Below are positions 24,873 through 35,221 of a DNA stretch of 64,000 nt, one piece after another (the stretch's first letter is position 1; every line of letters begins with the position of its first letter). A program made the position numbers and the translations under genes. This DNA is from Sinomonas sp. P10A9 (GTDB taxonomy: Bacteria > Actinomycetota > Actinomycetes > Actinomycetales > Micrococcaceae): assembly GCF_041022165.1 (NCBI RefSeq), contig NZ_CP163302.1, forward strand, positions 1,860,001 to 1,924,000, in the 5' to 3' direction. The notes below the pieces were generated by a model. The model had not been told where the DNA came from. It searched no databases and saw only the letters and a program-made list of their open reading frames with translations.

Positions 24873-27446
24873 TCACGTGAGGCTGGGTCCGATCTCGTCC
24901 ACCGACTGGCTCAGCGGCACACCCGAGCCGTCGCGGCGGCCGTGTTCGCTCGGCAGCGAGCGCGCCACGCCTGCCGCCGACGAGGCCTTCGCGGGCCCTC
25001 GGCCCACCCACGCGAGCGTCAGCCGGTCCTCCCCCTTGAGGAACCGATGCGAGCGCACGCCGCCGGTCGCACGGCCCTTCGCAGGGTACTCGTCGAACGG
25101 AGTCACCTTCGCGGTCCCGGCGGTGGTCCCTGGCAGGGCGGCGTCGCCGTTCGCAATCGTGACCACGACGGCGCTGTGTCCAGTAGCGTCGCCTGCGTCA
25201 CCGGCGGACACCACGCCGAAGAAGATAGCCGTATCGCCCTCGGCGAGCTTGATCCCGGCCATGCCGGCGGCGGTGCGGCCCTGCGGACGCACCACCGACG
25301 CGTCGTAGCGCAGCAGCTGCGCCTGCGCCGTGACGAACACGAGGGTGTCGGCGTCCGCCGCCGGCGCGGCTCCGATCACGGCGTCGCCCGGCCTGAGCGT
25401 GATCGACTCCCAGTCCTCGCGGTTGAGGGGGTAGTCCGATGTGACGCGCTTGACCACGCCCTGGGCGGTGCCGATCGCGATCACGGTGTCCAGCGGCACG
25501 AGCGCCACGAGCGTCTCGCCCTTGGCGAGCGGGACGAAGTCCTTCATCGGCACCCCGCCGGCCAGATTGGGAAGCCCGGTCGAGGCGGCCAGCATCGGGA
25601 GGTCGACGGTCTGAAGGCGCAGCATCCGGCCCGCCGAGGTCAGGGCGCCCACCTCGCCGCGCGCCGTCGTGTGCACGACCGAGCGGAACACGTCGTGCCG
25701 CACCCGTGGCCCCGACTCGACAAGCGGTTCGTCGTGGGCGGTGCGCGCCACCATGCCCGAGGCGGACAGGATCGCCCAGCAGGGGTCGTCGGCGATCTCC
25801 AGCTGCAGCGGCGCGGCCTTCGCGGCGGCCGAGGTCCCGGCTGCCGCAGCGCCAGCGGCAGCTCCGATCGCACCACCGGCCGAGGCCCGGCTCCCGAGGG
25901 CGGGCGCGTCGTCGTGCTCGAGGAGTACCGTGCGGCGCGGCGTGCCGTACGTGGCGGCGACTTCGCCGAGCTCGCGCGAGACGAGTTCGCGCAGGAGGGT
26001 GTCCGAGCCGAGGATCGCCTCGAGCTCCTCGATCTCCCGGCGCAGCTCGTCCTGCTCCTTCTCGAGCTCGATCCGCGAGTACTTGGTGAGCTGGCGGAGA
26101 CGCAGCTCGAGGATGTAGTTGGCCTGGATCTCGGTGAGGTCGTAGACCATCATGAGGCGTTCGCGTGCGGCCGCGACCTCGTCGGAGGTGCGGATGATCT
26201 GGATGACCTCGTCGATGTCCATGATGGCCACGAGAAGGCCCTCGACAAGGTGCAGGCGGTCCTTGCGCTTGCCGAGCCGGAACGCGGTGCGGCGCCGCAC
26301 GACGTCGAGCCGGTGGCCCACGTACACGCGCAGGAGCTCGAGCAGCCCCAGCGTCTGCGGCTGGCCGTCCACCAGCGTGACGTTGTTGATGCCGAATGAA
26401 TCCTCGAGCGGCGTGTAGCGGTAGAGCTGCTGCAGGACCGCCTGCGGATTGAAGCCGTTCTTGACCTCGATGACGAGCCGCAGCCCGTGCTGGCGGTCGG
26501 TGAGGTCGGTGACGTCGGAGATGCCCGTGAGCTTCTTGGAGTTGACGGCGTCCTTGATCTTCTCGATGACCTTCTCAGGCCCCACCGTGTACGGCAGCTC
26601 GGTCACGACGAGGCCCGTGCGGCGAGCCGAGATCTGCTCGACCGCGACCTTGGCACGGGTCTTGAACGAGCCACGGCCCGTCCGGTACGCGTCGCGGATG
26701 CCGTCAAGCCCCACGATCCGCCCGCCGGAGGGCAGGTCGGGGCCGGGCACGAGGTCCATGACGTCCTCGAGCGTCGCCTCGGGGTTCTCGATGACGAGCT
26801 GGGCGGCAGCAATGACCTCGACGAGGTTGTGCGGCGCCATGTTCGTGGCCATGCCCACCGCGATGCCCGTGGTGCCGTTGACGAGCAGGTTGGGGAACGC
26901 CGCGGGGAGGACCTCGGGCTGGGTCAGCTGTCCGTCGTAGTTCGGGACAAAATCGACGACGTCCTCGTCGAGGTTGCCAGTGAGGGCGAGCGAGGCCGCG
27001 GCCAGGCGGGCCTCGGTGTAGCGCGGGGCGGCCGGACCGTCGTCGAGCGAGCCGAAGTTGCCGTGCCCGTCGATGAGCGGCAGTCGCAGGGAGAAGCCCT
27101 GTGCCATGCGCACCATCGCGTCGTAGATGGCCGTGTCCCCGTGTGGGTGCAGCTTGCCCATGACCTCGCCGACCACCCGCGCGCTCTTCACGTGCGCGCG
27201 GTCCGGGCGCAGTCCCATGTCGCTCATCATGTAGAGGATGCGGCGCTGGACCGGCTTGAGGCCGTCGCGGGCATCGGGGAGCGCCCGGGAGTAGATGACG
27301 GAGTAGGCGTACTCGAGGAAGGACGTCTCCATCTCCTCGGCGACGTCGATGTCGGTGATGTTCTCCGCGAAGTTGTCGGTTCCGGGGAGAGCATCCGTGC
27401 CGGAGAGCTGTCCAGCGCTGCTGCGCGGGTTCTGTCGACGTGCCAA
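24873..27446 (-). CDS. parC: DNA topoisomerase IV subunit A (GyrA/ParC family)
   Basis: 857 residues, the strand-breaking subunit that pairs with the ParE-type subunit upstream. The catalytic tyrosine is Tyr143 in AAPRYTEAR. The quinolone-resistance region reads [10 protein letters not shown], with Thr105 and Asp109 at the places of GyrA Ser83 and Asp87. The C-terminal beta-pinwheel region (from about 530) is interrupted by an Ala/Gly-rich low-complexity segment near 525-555, and there is no canonical GyrA box (QRRGGKG), which fits ParC rather than GyrA. TTG start with AAGGAT about 10 bases upstream. Divergent from the GNAT/ligase gene (54-base gap). Confidence 0.92.
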   Translation of the reverse strand: MARRQNPRSSAGQLSGTDALPGTDNFAENITDIDVAEEMETSFLEYAYSVIYSRALPDARDGLKPVQRRILYMMSDMGLRPDRAHVKSARVVGEVMGKLHPHGDTAIYDAMVRMAQGFSLRLPLIDGHGNFGSLDDGPAAPRYTEARLAAASLALTGNLDEDVVDFVPNYDGQLTQPEVLPAAFPNLLVNGTTGIAVGMATNMAPHNLVEVIAAAQLVIENPEATLEDVMDLVPGPDLPSGGRIVGLDGIRDAYRTGRGSFKTRAKVAVEQISARRTGLVVTELPYTVGPEKVIEKIKDAVNSKKLTGISDVTDLTDRQHGLRLVIEVKNGFNPQAVLQQLYRYTPLEDSFGINNVTLVDGQPQTLGLLELLRVYVGHRLDVVRRRTAFRLGKRKDRLHLVEGLLVAIMDIDEVIQIIRTSDEVAAARERLMMVYDLTEIQANYILELRLRQLTKYSRIELEKEQDELRREIEELEAILGSDTLLRELVSRELGEVAATYGTPRRTVLLEHDDAPALGSRASAGGAIGAAAGAAAAGTSAAAKAAPLQLEIADDPCWAILSASGMVARTAHDEPLVESGPRVRHDVFRSVVHTTARGEVGALTSAGRMLRLQTVDLPMLAASTGLPNLAGGVPMKDFVPLAKGETLVALVPLDTVIAIGTAQGVVKRVTSDYPLNREDWESITLRPGDAVIGAAPAADADTLVFVTAQAQLLRYDASVVRPQGRTAAGMAGIKLAEGDTAIFFGVVSAGDAGDATGHSAVVVTIANGDAALPGTTAGTAKVTPFDEYPAKGRATGGVRSHRFLKGEDRLTLAWVGRGPAKASSAAGVARSLPSEHGRRDGSGVPLSQSVDEIGPSLT

Positions 27447-27488
27447 GACTCGGTAGATCCTTCATGTGGTGGTGCAGGGAGGCTGAAC

Positions 27489-27501
27489 TAGGCTAAGCCT
27501 A
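27489..27501 (+). promoter_or_regulatory. Palindromic -10-like site, possible leaderless start
   Basis: TAGGCT-A-AGCCTA overlaps the A of the ATG. TAGGCT fits the TANNNT -10 pattern and ends six bases before the start codon, which would give a leaderless mRNA. The -35 region is weak. Confidence 0.35.
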
Positions 27502-30284
27502 TGGCGGACTCGGCATCGACGGACGCATTTGGCCAGCCCAGCGCACCTGAGGGCCACTATCCGCATCACTGGGAGGCAGACGTCGTACTCCGCGACGGCG
27601 GGACGGCCCACCTGCGACCGATCCGCCCCCAGGATGCTCAGGCCCTCCAGGACTTCCATATCCACCAGTCCGAGAGCTCGACCTACCTGCGGTTCTTCAG
27701 CTACAAGACGCGCCTGACGAGTGCCGAGCTCAAGCGCTTCACCGAGGTCGACTACAGCAACCGGGTGGCCCTGGTCATCACCCTCGGCGAGGAGATCATG
27801 GGGGTCGGACGCTACGACCGCCTCACCGACCCGACCGAAGCAGAGGTCGCGTTCAACATTGCGGACCGCCATCAGGGCCGCGGGCTCGGCTCGATCCTCC
27901 TCGAGCACCTCGCCGCGGCCGCGCGGGAGAACCAGATCCGGCGCTTCACGGCCGAGGTCCTGCCGGAGAACCGCAAGATGCTCACGGTGTTCGCCGACGC
28001 CGGGTACGCGGTCAGTCGGCATTTCGACGAGGGCGTCGTGAGCGTCGAGTTCGAGATCGATCCAACCGAGAAGTCCCGCGCGGTCATGGAATCCCGTGAA
28101 CACCGTTCCGAGTCCAAGAGCGTCCTCGGGCTGCTCGCGCCGACCTCCGTTGCCGTCATCGGCGCGAGCCGCACGTGGGGGACGCTGGGCTACCAGCTGC
28201 TCGAGCACATCGTCGAGGGGGGCTTCACCGGGCGCGTGTACGCGGTGAACCCCGAGGCGCTCGAGCTCGGCGGCATGATGGCGCACGCGCGGATCGGCGA
28301 GGTCCCCGAGACCGTCGACCTCGCCCTCGTCGCGGTCCCCTATGACGAGGTGCCCGGCGTCGTCGCCGAATGCGCCGCCGCAGGCGTCAAGGGCGTCGTC
28401 ATCGCCTCCGGCGGATTCGCCGAGCGGGGCGAGGAAGGCCTCCTGCGCCAGCGGGAGATCGTGAGGCACGCGCGCGCCCACGGCATGCGCGTCGTCGGGC
28501 CCGAATCGCTCGGCGTCGTGAACACAGACCCCCGAGTGCGACTCAATGCCTCGCTCGCCCCGCGGCTTCCGCGTCGGGGCAGCCTGGGCCTGTTCAGCCA
28601 GTCGGCGTCGATCGGGGTGGCCCTGTATGCCGCGGCCGAGCAACGGCGTCTCGGCTTCACTGCGATCTTCTCCTCGGGCAACAGGGCGGACGTGTCCGGC
28701 AACGACCTCATGCAGTACTGGGAGGACGACGAACCGACGCGCGCGGTGGGGCTGTACTTCGAATCGTTCGGCAACCCCCGCAAGTTCTCCCGCATCTCGC
28801 GGCGTCTGGCGCGCAGCAAGCCGGTCATCGTCGCCAAGAGCGACGTCACCGGGCTCCGGCTCCCGCCTGGCCATTCGGTCCGGACCACGCAAGCGCCGCC
28901 CGGGGCGCTCGACGCGGTGCTCCGGCAATCCGGCGTCATCCGCGTCGGGACTATTGAGGGGCTCATCGACGTCGCCCAGATCGCTGTCGGGAGGCTGCCC
29001 GCAGGTCCCAACGTCGCGGTGCTGAGCAACGCGCTCGGGCTCGCGCGAGTGGTCGCGGACAGCGCTGAGGGCGAGGGGCTCAACGTCGTCGCAGTGGCCG
29101 GCGACCTCGACCTTTCCCAAGGCCAGTCCCTCGCGCTTCCCGAAATGAACCGTCGGCTGACCGATGTGGGGGCGCGCGATGACGTCCATGCCGTCGTCGT
29201 CGCGGTCCTGCCAGCGCCCGGCGTGCGCGTGCCTGCTCTGGCCGAGACCCTGGCCGAGGCCGCCGAGGCTCTCGGAAAGACTGTCGTTGCAGCGTTCCCC
29301 GGAGTGATTGACCGTCGTGTGGACACCGAGGGACTCCTGCCCGCGGCGGATGGGGCCCCGCAGGACGCCGCACCGTCCGCGGCGGCAGGTTCAGCGCCTG
29401 AGGCCGTGCCGGCGGCAGCATCCGCGACGGTGCCCAGCTACGCGAGCGCGGGCGACGCCGTGACCGCGCTCGCCGCCGTCGTACGGTACAGCGAGTGGCT
29501 CGCGCGCGACCAGGGTCCGCTCTTCGAGGCGGACTTCGACGACGACGCAGCCGAGGCGATCATCGGCTCCGCCCTCGCGGGAGTCGAGGGTACCGAACTG
29601 CGACAGCTCGGCCCCGAGGACGCTGCGCGGCTCCTGGCGTGCTACGGCATCGCCGTCCTTCCCGCGCTGGGCATCGCGACCGCGGACGAGGCAGTGGCGG
29701 CCGCCGACGCGCTCGGCTGGCCCGTAGCCATCAAGTCCGCCGCGGACAACCTCCGGGCGCGCCTCGACCTCGGAGCTGTCCGGCTCGACGTGCGCGACGC
29801 CGCCGACCTCCGGGCTGAGTTCGACCAGATGCGCACTGCGCTGGGCCCCTATGGCGAAGCCCATTTCGAGGTCCAGAGCATGGCCCCGCTCGGCCAGGCC
29901 TGCGTGATCAGGGCGATCGAGGATCCGCTCCTCGGCCCGATCCTCTCCTTCGGGCTCGCGGGCGACGCCGTGTCCCTCCTCGACGACTGGGCGCACCGCA
30001 TGACGCCGCTCACCACGGGCGACGTCCACGAGATCGTCCGCGCGCCGCGGACCGCCGTCAAGCTGTACGGCCACGAAGGCCTCCCAGCCCTCGACGTGCC
30101 GGCGCTCGAGGACCTCGTGGGCCGTGTCTCGCTGCTCAAGGACCGCCACCCCGAGGTATCACTCCTCGAGCTCAAGCCCGTCGTCGTGAGCGCGCAGGGC
30201 CTCACAGTGCTCGCTGCTTCGGTGTGGGTGGGGAACCCGGCCCAGCGCATGGACAGCGCTCGCAGGGCCATGATCGCCCAGTGA
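27501..30284 (+). CDS. GNAT acetyltransferase fused to ADP-forming acyl-CoA ligase-type domains
   Basis: 927 residues. N-terminal GNAT domain (about 30-190): LRPIRPQDAQALQDFH, acetyl-CoA loop DRHQGRGLGSILLEHL. Then a CoA-binding Rossmann domain (about 210-310: VAVIGASRTWGTLG), a succinyl-CoA-ligase-like domain (about 330-480: LFSQSASIGVALYAAAEQRR), an Ala/Pro-rich linker near 610-650, and a C-terminal ATP-grasp domain (about 690-900: ESMAPLGQAC-like strand QSMAPLGQACVIRAI). This architecture matches Pat-type protein acetyltransferases of actinobacteria, which modify acyl-CoA synthetases. Here the GNAT is N-terminal. No ribosome-binding site is evident; the message may be leaderless. Confidence 0.88.
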   Translation: MADSASTDAFGQPSAPEGHYPHHWEADVVLRDGGTAHLRPIRPQDAQALQDFHIHQSESSTYLRFFSYKTRLTSAELKRFTEVDYSNRVALVITLGEEIMGVGRYDRLTDPTEAEVAFNIADRHQGRGLGSILLEHLAAAARENQIRRFTAEVLPENRKMLTVFADAGYAVSRHFDEGVVSVEFEIDPTEKSRAVMESREHRSESKSVLGLLAPTSVAVIGASRTWGTLGYQLLEHIVEGGFTGRVYAVNPEALELGGMMAHARIGEVPETVDLALVAVPYDEVPGVVAECAAAGVKGVVIASGGFAERGEEGLLRQREIVRHARAHGMRVVGPESLGVVNTDPRVRLNASLAPRLPRRGSLGLFSQSASIGVALYAAAEQRRLGFTAIFSSGNRADVSGNDLMQYWEDDEPTRAVGLYFESFGNPRKFSRISRRLARSKPVIVAKSDVTGLRLPPGHSVRTTQAPPGALDAVLRQSGVIRVGTIEGLIDVAQIAVGRLPAGPNVAVLSNALGLARVVADSAEGEGLNVVAVAGDLDLSQGQSLALPEMNRRLTDVGARDDVHAVVVAVLPAPGVRVPALAETLAEAAEALGKTVVAAFPGVIDRRVDTEGLLPAADGAPQDAAPSAAAGSAPEAVPAAASATVPSYASAGDAVTALAAVVRYSEWLARDQGPLFEADFDDDAAEAIIGSALAGVEGTELRQLGPEDAARLLACYGIAVLPALGIATADEAVAAADALGWPVAIKSAADNLRARLDLGAVRLDVRDAADLRAEFDQMRTALGPYGEAHFEVQSMAPLGQACVIRAIEDPLLGPILSFGLAGDAVSLLDDWAHRMTPLTTGDVHEIVRAPRTAVKLYGHEGLPALDVPALEDLVGRVSLLKDRHPEVSLLELKPVVVSAQGLTVLAASVWVGNPAQRMDSARRAMIAQ

Positions 30285-30335
30285 CGTGACACCTCCTTTT
30301 GAGCTGTTCCGCAACGTTCTGGGAGAATGGCACCC

Positions 30336-31028
30336 ATGAGCCACTTCCCGTCCGGCGCACCCACAGGCCAGCACGGCAGTCAGGGGGAGGGGGAGACCCT
30401 GACCGCGGCGCTCGAGAGGACGGGCTTCTACCCGCTGCTCGTCGGCCATGTGGTCGAGGACGCCCTCGACGGCCGCACGCCGGTCGCCCACCTGAGCCAC
30501 CTCGAGACCCACTTCGAACGTGCCGAGGTCCGCCGCCATGTGACTGTCCTCGTGCTCACGGATGACATGCTCGTCGTCACCCATGTCGACGAGTCGCCCC
30601 TCGACGAGAAGGGGAGCCGCGTCGCCGCCCAGGTGTCCACGGAGTCAGTCCCCGTCGCCCAGATCGCCACCGTGGTGCTGTCCTATGTGTATGCCGATCC
30701 TGCCGAGTACACGGCCGGAGACCCGGTGAGCGAAGTGACCCTGGCCATCGCGTGGAGCGGCGGCCAGCGCGTCGACATGGTGCCCGCCGGATGCGGTGAC
30801 CCCCAGTGCGAGGCCGACCACGGGTATACCGGCACCGTGGCCCAGGAGGACCTCGTGCTGAGGATCAGCGCCGATGCCGACGGCCCACGCGCCGTCGGCA
30901 CCGCGAAGCACTTCGCCCGACTGCTGCGCGCCCTGAGCACGGGCTCGCGGCCGCTTCCACCCGCACCCACGAGGCCCCGCCTTGCCGGCCTGGCCTCGAG
31001 GACGCTGCGCGGCCACGGTGGCCGCTAG
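30336..31028 (+). CDS. DUF5998 family protein
   Basis: 230 residues. Soluble protein of the actinobacterial DUF5998 family (function unknown), with AALERTGFYPLLVGHVVEDAL near the N-terminus and CGDPQCEADHGYTGT near 150. ATG at 30336 is preferred over 30327 because GGGAG (30321-30325) is then about 10 bases away. It ends immediately before the phosphodiesterase gene (0 bases between), with which it is usually clustered. Confidence 0.8.
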   Translation: MSHFPSGAPTGQHGSQGEGETLTAALERTGFYPLLVGHVVEDALDGRTPVAHLSHLETHFERAEVRRHVTVLVLTDDMLVVTHVDESPLDEKGSRVAAQVSTESVPVAQIATVVLSYVYADPAEYTAGDPVSEVTLAIAWSGGQRVDMVPAGCGDPQCEADHGYTGTVAQEDLVLRISADADGPRAVGTAKHFARLLRALSTGSRPLPPAPTRPRLAGLASRTLRGHGGR

Positions 31029-32348
31029 ATGACGGCAGCCTCCGACTCTATGCCCAGCCGCACCCCGTCCAGCACACCAACCGCTTCTGCGGCCGGATCT
31101 GCGGCCAGCGGCGCTGTGCCCCTGCCGCCGCCACCCGCCTTCGGCTCGCGATCCATCGCCGATGTCCTCCCGTCCTGCGCCGCAGCGCTCGGCGTCCAGG
31201 GGTTTCCCAATCCCCTGGCCATCCCCGCGTCCTCGCGCATCTGCCTCGTGATGGTCGACGGTCTCGGCCGCAACCTCCTGTCCAAGCGGACGGCCCATAC
31301 TCCCTTCCTGCGCGAGAAGCTCTCAGCAGGCCAGGGCGCCATCCCCGAGACGCTGGACGCGGCATTCCCGAGCACCACGGCGGCGTCGCTGGCAAGCCTC
31401 GGCACGGGCGTCCCGCCCGGCCAGCACGGCATGGTGGGGTACGACGTCTACGCTCCGCACCTCGACCGCGTCGTGAACCAGCTCAACGGCTGGGATCCCG
31501 ACGTCGACCCTCAGCGCTGGCAGCCGTGCCCCACGATCTTCGAGCGGATCCATCCCGATATCCACGTTGCGACGGTGAGCCTGCCGCAGTTCGAGGGCTC
31601 GCCCATGACACGTGCGGCCCTGCGCGGCGGTGAATTCATCGGTGCGGTGAGCCTCCACGCGCGCACGACGGCGGCTGCCGAGGCTATGGCGGAGCACCCG
31701 CGGATGCTGGCGTACTTCTATCTGAACGAGCTCGACAAGGCCGGTCACCAGTACGGCTGGACCTCGGCCGAATGGACGGTGGCCCTCGAGGAGGTGGACT
31801 CGTCCCTGCGGCGCCTCGATGCCCAGCTTCCCGCAGGGACCCTCATCCTCGTCGTGGGCGACCATGGGATGGTGGACATCGCTCCCTCGCGGCGACTCGA
31901 TATCGGCGCCGATCCCTCCTTGACCGAGGGCGTCCGGCACACCGCTGGGGAACCCCGCATGGTTCACCTCCACGTCGAGCCGCCGCGGAACGGCCGCGGC
32001 GCGGGTCACCCCGCGAAAGACGATGCGGCGTACGACGCCGCGGTGGCCGCGGTCGCTGCCCGTTGGCGCGAGCGACTCGGGAACCAGACCTGGATCCTCA
32101 CACGCCGGGAGGCCATCGACCACGGCCTGTTCGGGCCGGTGGTGACCGAGAGCGTGCACGCGCGGATCGGCGACCTCATCGTGGCCGTGCATGGCGATGT
32201 GGCCCTGTACGACGGCCGCCGGGTGCGTCCTCAGGCGTTCGAGATGGTCGGCCAGCACGGGTCGTGGACCAAGGCCGAGAGGCACGTCCCGCTCATCGCG
32301 TTCCGCGCACGGGGACGGGTCCAGGGGAAGCGCTCGGGCCGTGGCTGA
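31029..32348 (+). CDS. Alkaline phosphatase/nucleotide pyrophosphatase family protein
   Basis: 439 residues. Alkaline-phosphatase superfamily phosphodiesterase: metal ligand Asp in MVDGLGRNLL (about 75), nucleophile Thr in FPSTTAASLASLGTG (about 117), DKAGHQYGW, and the second metal site VVGDHGMVD near 275. No signal peptide is evident; the first 50 residues are Ser/Thr/Pro/Ala-rich. It hydrolyses an unknown phosphodiester or pyrophosphate substrate. The GTG of the thymidine kinase gene overlaps its end by eight bases. Confidence 0.85.
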   Translation: MTAASDSMPSRTPSSTPTASAAGSAASGAVPLPPPPAFGSRSIADVLPSCAAALGVQGFPNPLAIPASSRICLVMVDGLGRNLLSKRTAHTPFLREKLSAGQGAIPETLDAAFPSTTAASLASLGTGVPPGQHGMVGYDVYAPHLDRVVNQLNGWDPDVDPQRWQPCPTIFERIHPDIHVATVSLPQFEGSPMTRAALRGGEFIGAVSLHARTTAAAEAMAEHPRMLAYFYLNELDKAGHQYGWTSAEWTVALEEVDSSLRRLDAQLPAGTLILVVGDHGMVDIAPSRRLDIGADPSLTEGVRHTAGEPRMVHLHVEPPRNGRGAGHPAKDDAAYDAAVAAVAARWRERLGNQTWILTRREAIDHGLFGPVVTESVHARIGDLIVAVHGDVALYDGRRVRPQAFEMVGQHGSWTKAERHVPLIAFRARGRVQGKRSGRG

Positions 32349-33027
32349 GCTCGTCTTCTTCACCGGCACGATGGACAGCGGCAAGTCGACCCTGGCCCTC
32401 CAGATGGACTACAACCACCGTGCCGGAGGCCGTCTGGGCCTCCTGTTCACGCGCCATGACCGTTCGGGGGAAGCCGCCATCACGAGCCGACTCGGCCTCA
32501 GGACACCCGCGATCGAGGTCACGGCGTCGTCGAGCTTCTGGGACGAGGTCGTCCGGCGTCGAACCCATGGGGAGGAGGTGGACTACCTCATCTGCGACGA
32601 AGCCCAGTTCTACCGCGCGGAGCAGGTCGATGACCTTGCCCGAGTCGTGGACGAGCTGGAGGTGGACGTGTACGCCTTCGGGATCGGGACCGACTTCCGC
32701 GCGCGCCTGTTCGAGGGTTCGCAGCGGCTCGTGGAGCTCGCCGACAGGATCGAGAGCCTCCAGGTGCCGACGCTGTGCTGGTGCGGCCGGCGGGCAACCC
32801 ACAACGCGCGCACGGTCGGCGGGACGATGGTCCGGACGGGGGAGCAGGTCGTGGTCGCGGATATCACCGGCCGAGGCACTCTTCCGCCCGCAGGCGTGAC
32901 GGCTCAAGGCCAGCCCGTCGAGGTCGGGTACGAGACCCTGTGCCGCCGGCACTACATGGCCGGGCGCACCGCCGCGACGGCGGACGTCATGGGCGAGGGG
33001 GAGCAACTCCTGCCGTTCGGTGAATAG
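32341..33027 (+). CDS. tdk: Thymidine kinase
   Basis: 228 residues, type II thymidine kinase. It phosphorylates thymidine to dTMP in the salvage pathway. P-loop GTMDSGKST at 8-16, Walker B-like ICDEAQFY near 83-90, and C-terminal CWCG with LCRRHY as the zinc-binding cysteines. GTG start inside the end of the upstream gene. Convergent with sepH (38-base gap). Confidence 0.93.
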   Translation: MAELVFFTGTMDSGKSTLALQMDYNHRAGGRLGLLFTRHDRSGEAAITSRLGLRTPAIEVTASSSFWDEVVRRRTHGEEVDYLICDEAQFYRAEQVDDLARVVDELEVDVYAFGIGTDFRARLFEGSQRLVELADRIESLQVPTLCWCGRRATHNARTVGGTMVRTGEQVVVADITGRGTLPPAGVTAQGQPVEVGYETLCRRHYMAGRTAATADVMGEGEQLLPFGE

Positions 33028-33065
33028 CAGATCGCTCGAGGCAGGTGCTTCCCGCGCGGCCGGGG

Positions 33066-34499
33066 TCAGTCGCCCTTAGTCCCGAAGACGATCTCGTCCC
33101 AGCTCGGGACGGAGGAGCGCTTGGGCCTTCCGGACCGCCGCGGCGTCTCCTGGCCCGGACCGGGCTGGCGTGGCTCCGGCCGCGCTGAGTCGGTGCCGCC
33201 AGACGCCACCTGCGTTGATTCCGTGCGGCCGATCTCTGGGCCGCGGGATTCCGTGGGCCGGGACTCCGAGTTCGCTGGCGCGCCGGCGTAGGGGGCGTCC
33301 TCCGGGGAGCTGCCCCCTTGAGAGGTCACCCCCGAGGTGTGCTCCTGATCGCCTGCCTCGTGATCGGGCCCTGGCGGATGTGCAGAGGGGACCAAGGTGA
33401 TCTCGTGGGTGGCCGTGCTGATGCCCGGCTTGAGACCGAGGCTGTCGTCTCCCTCGTGCACGCGAGGGTTCAGGCGTGAGAGCAGCGATGTGATCCCTCC
33501 GCGCGGCGCGGCAACGCGGTCGTCGTCCGCCGCGCTCCCCGGTCGGGTGGGGCGATCGTGACGCTCGGCGCCGTCTGTGACCTCGGCGTCGTCGTCAGCA
33601 TCCGCGGGGTCAGCGTCGGAGGGTCGTGGATGCGCAGCCGGGATGCCATGCGTGAGGAGGAGCGCGAGCGCATCGTCGCCGTCCTCGTCGACGCCGAGCC
33701 GTTGCCCGCGCCGGGCACGCAGCATGTCCAGCAGCTCGGCCTCACGGTCAAGGGGCGTCGGGAGGGCTGCCTCCGCGCGGCGCATGGCCTCCGGTGCCTC
33801 GACATCGAAGGGCCTGTCGGACACGGCTGCGAGGCGGCGCCGAGGGGCCGGGCCGTCGAGGGGCTCGAGTTCGCTGAGCTGCTGCGCCCACCGATTGGCG
33901 TTGGCCACCGTGCGGTGGATGGGGTGGTAGGTCCACATCGCGGGCGGCTCTTCTCCGATGGACGACGGCGCGCCGTCGGGCAGCTCGAAGCGCGCGACCA
34001 CGGTCCATTGGCCGTCGGGACGTCGCCACGAGTCCCACTCGACGCTGTCCGCAGACACGCCGTGGAGGGAGAGCCGGTAGGCGGCCATCTCTCCGAGCGT
34101 TGCGGGCCGATCGGCCTGGGGGCCGCGCAGGGCATCGTGCGTGGGGAGCCGCCCTGGCACCTCGACGCCTTGGGCGCGCCGTGCCACGTGCTCGCGCTCC
34201 GCCAGGACAGGCCCCTCGAAGCGCTGCACGCGCGCGAGCGGGATGCCGGACGAGACCGCAACCTCCTCGGCAGTTGCCCCGCCCCGGATCTCGGCCTGAA
34301 TCTGTCGTGGTGTCATACCGGCGCCATCGCCGGTCGCTGGACGCTGGGGTGCGGGCCTGGAGACGGCGCGGCGCAGCGCCTCGTCGAGCGGGAGCCGGAA
34401 GACATCTCCGTTCGCCGCGCTCACGAGGAGGTGGGCTCCGTCCTCGTGGACACCCACGAGCCGCAGTTCCTGCGCTTGATCCTGCGCTCGCTCCCGCAT
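33066..34499 (-). CDS. sepH: Septation protein SepH (DUF3071)
   Basis: 477 residues. The N-terminal DUF3071 domain (RLVGVHEDGAHLLV and VFRLPLDEALRRAV), with a helix-turn-helix-like segment TPRQIQAEIRGGATAEEVAVSS (split here as TPRQIQAEIRGG and TAEEVAVSSG, about 75-100), is the SepH signature. SepH promotes FtsZ assembly at division sites in actinobacteria. The long C-terminal part is acidic, Pro/Ser-rich and disordered, ending in RPKRSSVPSWDEIVFGTK, the conserved C-terminal motif. ATG at 34499 follows GGAGGG; the longer frame to 34694 is not protein-like. Confidence 0.88.
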   Translation of the reverse strand: MRERAQDQAQELRLVGVHEDGAHLLVSAANGDVFRLPLDEALRRAVSRPAPQRPATGDGAGMTPRQIQAEIRGGATAEEVAVSSGIPLARVQRFEGPVLAEREHVARRAQGVEVPGRLPTHDALRGPQADRPATLGEMAAYRLSLHGVSADSVEWDSWRRPDGQWTVVARFELPDGAPSSIGEEPPAMWTYHPIHRTVANANRWAQQLSELEPLDGPAPRRRLAAVSDRPFDVEAPEAMRRAEAALPTPLDREAELLDMLRARRGQRLGVDEDGDDALALLLTHGIPAAHPRPSDADPADADDDAEVTDGAERHDRPTRPGSAADDDRVAAPRGGITSLLSRLNPRVHEGDDSLGLKPGISTATHEITLVPSAHPPGPDHEAGDQEHTSGVTSQGGSSPEDAPYAGAPANSESRPTESRGPEIGRTESTQVASGGTDSARPEPRQPGPGQETPRRSGRPKRSSVPSWDEIVFGTKGD

Positions 34500-34796
34500 T
34501 GAGGCCCTCCAGCTAGCTTTTAGTCTGAGTAGAACTGTGCCATTTGCCGGGGGAAAACACGGGCTGCGCACGCGGTGCGCCGCGAATTTCCAAGCATGTT
34601 CGACCCCAATAGGCAGGTGCCCGTGGCCCATCGCGGTGGTTCTGGACGGAATATTCCGGGCCGGAGTGGCGTTTTGAGGCTGCATCGGGAACAATCTCCC
34701 CCGTCACTGGGCACAAAATGGGGGCCGAGTGCGTTGGAGTGGACTACGTGGGATGCCACGTGACTAGCTAGCTTTACGGAGCGTGAACGAAGAACT
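34500..34796. other. Divergent intergenic region sepH-DUF4193
   Basis: 297 bases. Contains a perfect 12-bp palindrome CGGAATATTCCG (34647-34658) and a CTAGCTAGCT stretch near 34763-34772, but no promoter pair I can defend. No RNA gene or small protein gene was recognised. Confidence 0.4.
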
Positions 34797-35096
34797 ATGG
34801 CGACCGACTACGATGCGCCGCGCAAGAACGAGGAAGAGCTCAACGAGGATTCCATCGAGGAGCTGAAGTCCCGCCGCACCGACAAGCAGTCCGCTTCGGT
34901 GGACGAGGACGAGGCGGAGGCCGCGGACAGCTATGAGCTGCCCGGCGCCGATCTCTCCGGCGAGGAACTCCTCGTGCGTGTGCTGCCGGCACAGGCCGAT
35001 GAATTCACGTGCGCCTCGTGCTTCCTCGTCCGTCACCGCTCCCAGATTGCACGGGAGAAGAACGGCCTGCTATACTGCAAGGAGTGCGAGGGCTGA
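34797..35096 (+). CDS. DUF4193 domain-containing protein
   Basis: 99 residues, the normal length of the family. It begins MATDYDAPRKNEEELNED, is very acidic in the middle, and ends with a CASC...CKEC zinc ribbon (about 78-98). A conserved, highly expressed actinobacterial protein of unknown function, in the M. tuberculosis neighbourhood of dut and sigA. Confidence 0.92.
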   Translation: MATDYDAPRKNEEELNEDSIEELKSRRTDKQSASVDEDEAEAADSYELPGADLSGEELLVRVLPAQADEFTCASCFLVRHRSQIAREKNGLLYCKECEG

Positions 35097-35128
35097 GCCC
35101 TCGGCGCGCGCAAGGAAAACAGAAAATC

Positions 35129-35163
35129 GGTGGCCCCGGGCGCGACAGCGCGCCGGGGCCACC
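35129..35163. terminator. Terminator hairpin between DUF4193 and DUF3093 genes
   Basis: GGTGGCCCCGG-GCGCG pairs with CGCG-CCGGGGCCACC around an ACAG loop, one bulged base. It lies between convergent genes and can serve both. Confidence 0.7.
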
Positions 35164-35221
35164 GTGCATTCCAGAACGGAGTTTCGCCTCTGACGGTCTC
35201 GTCCGCCAGCCCGTTGTCCCG

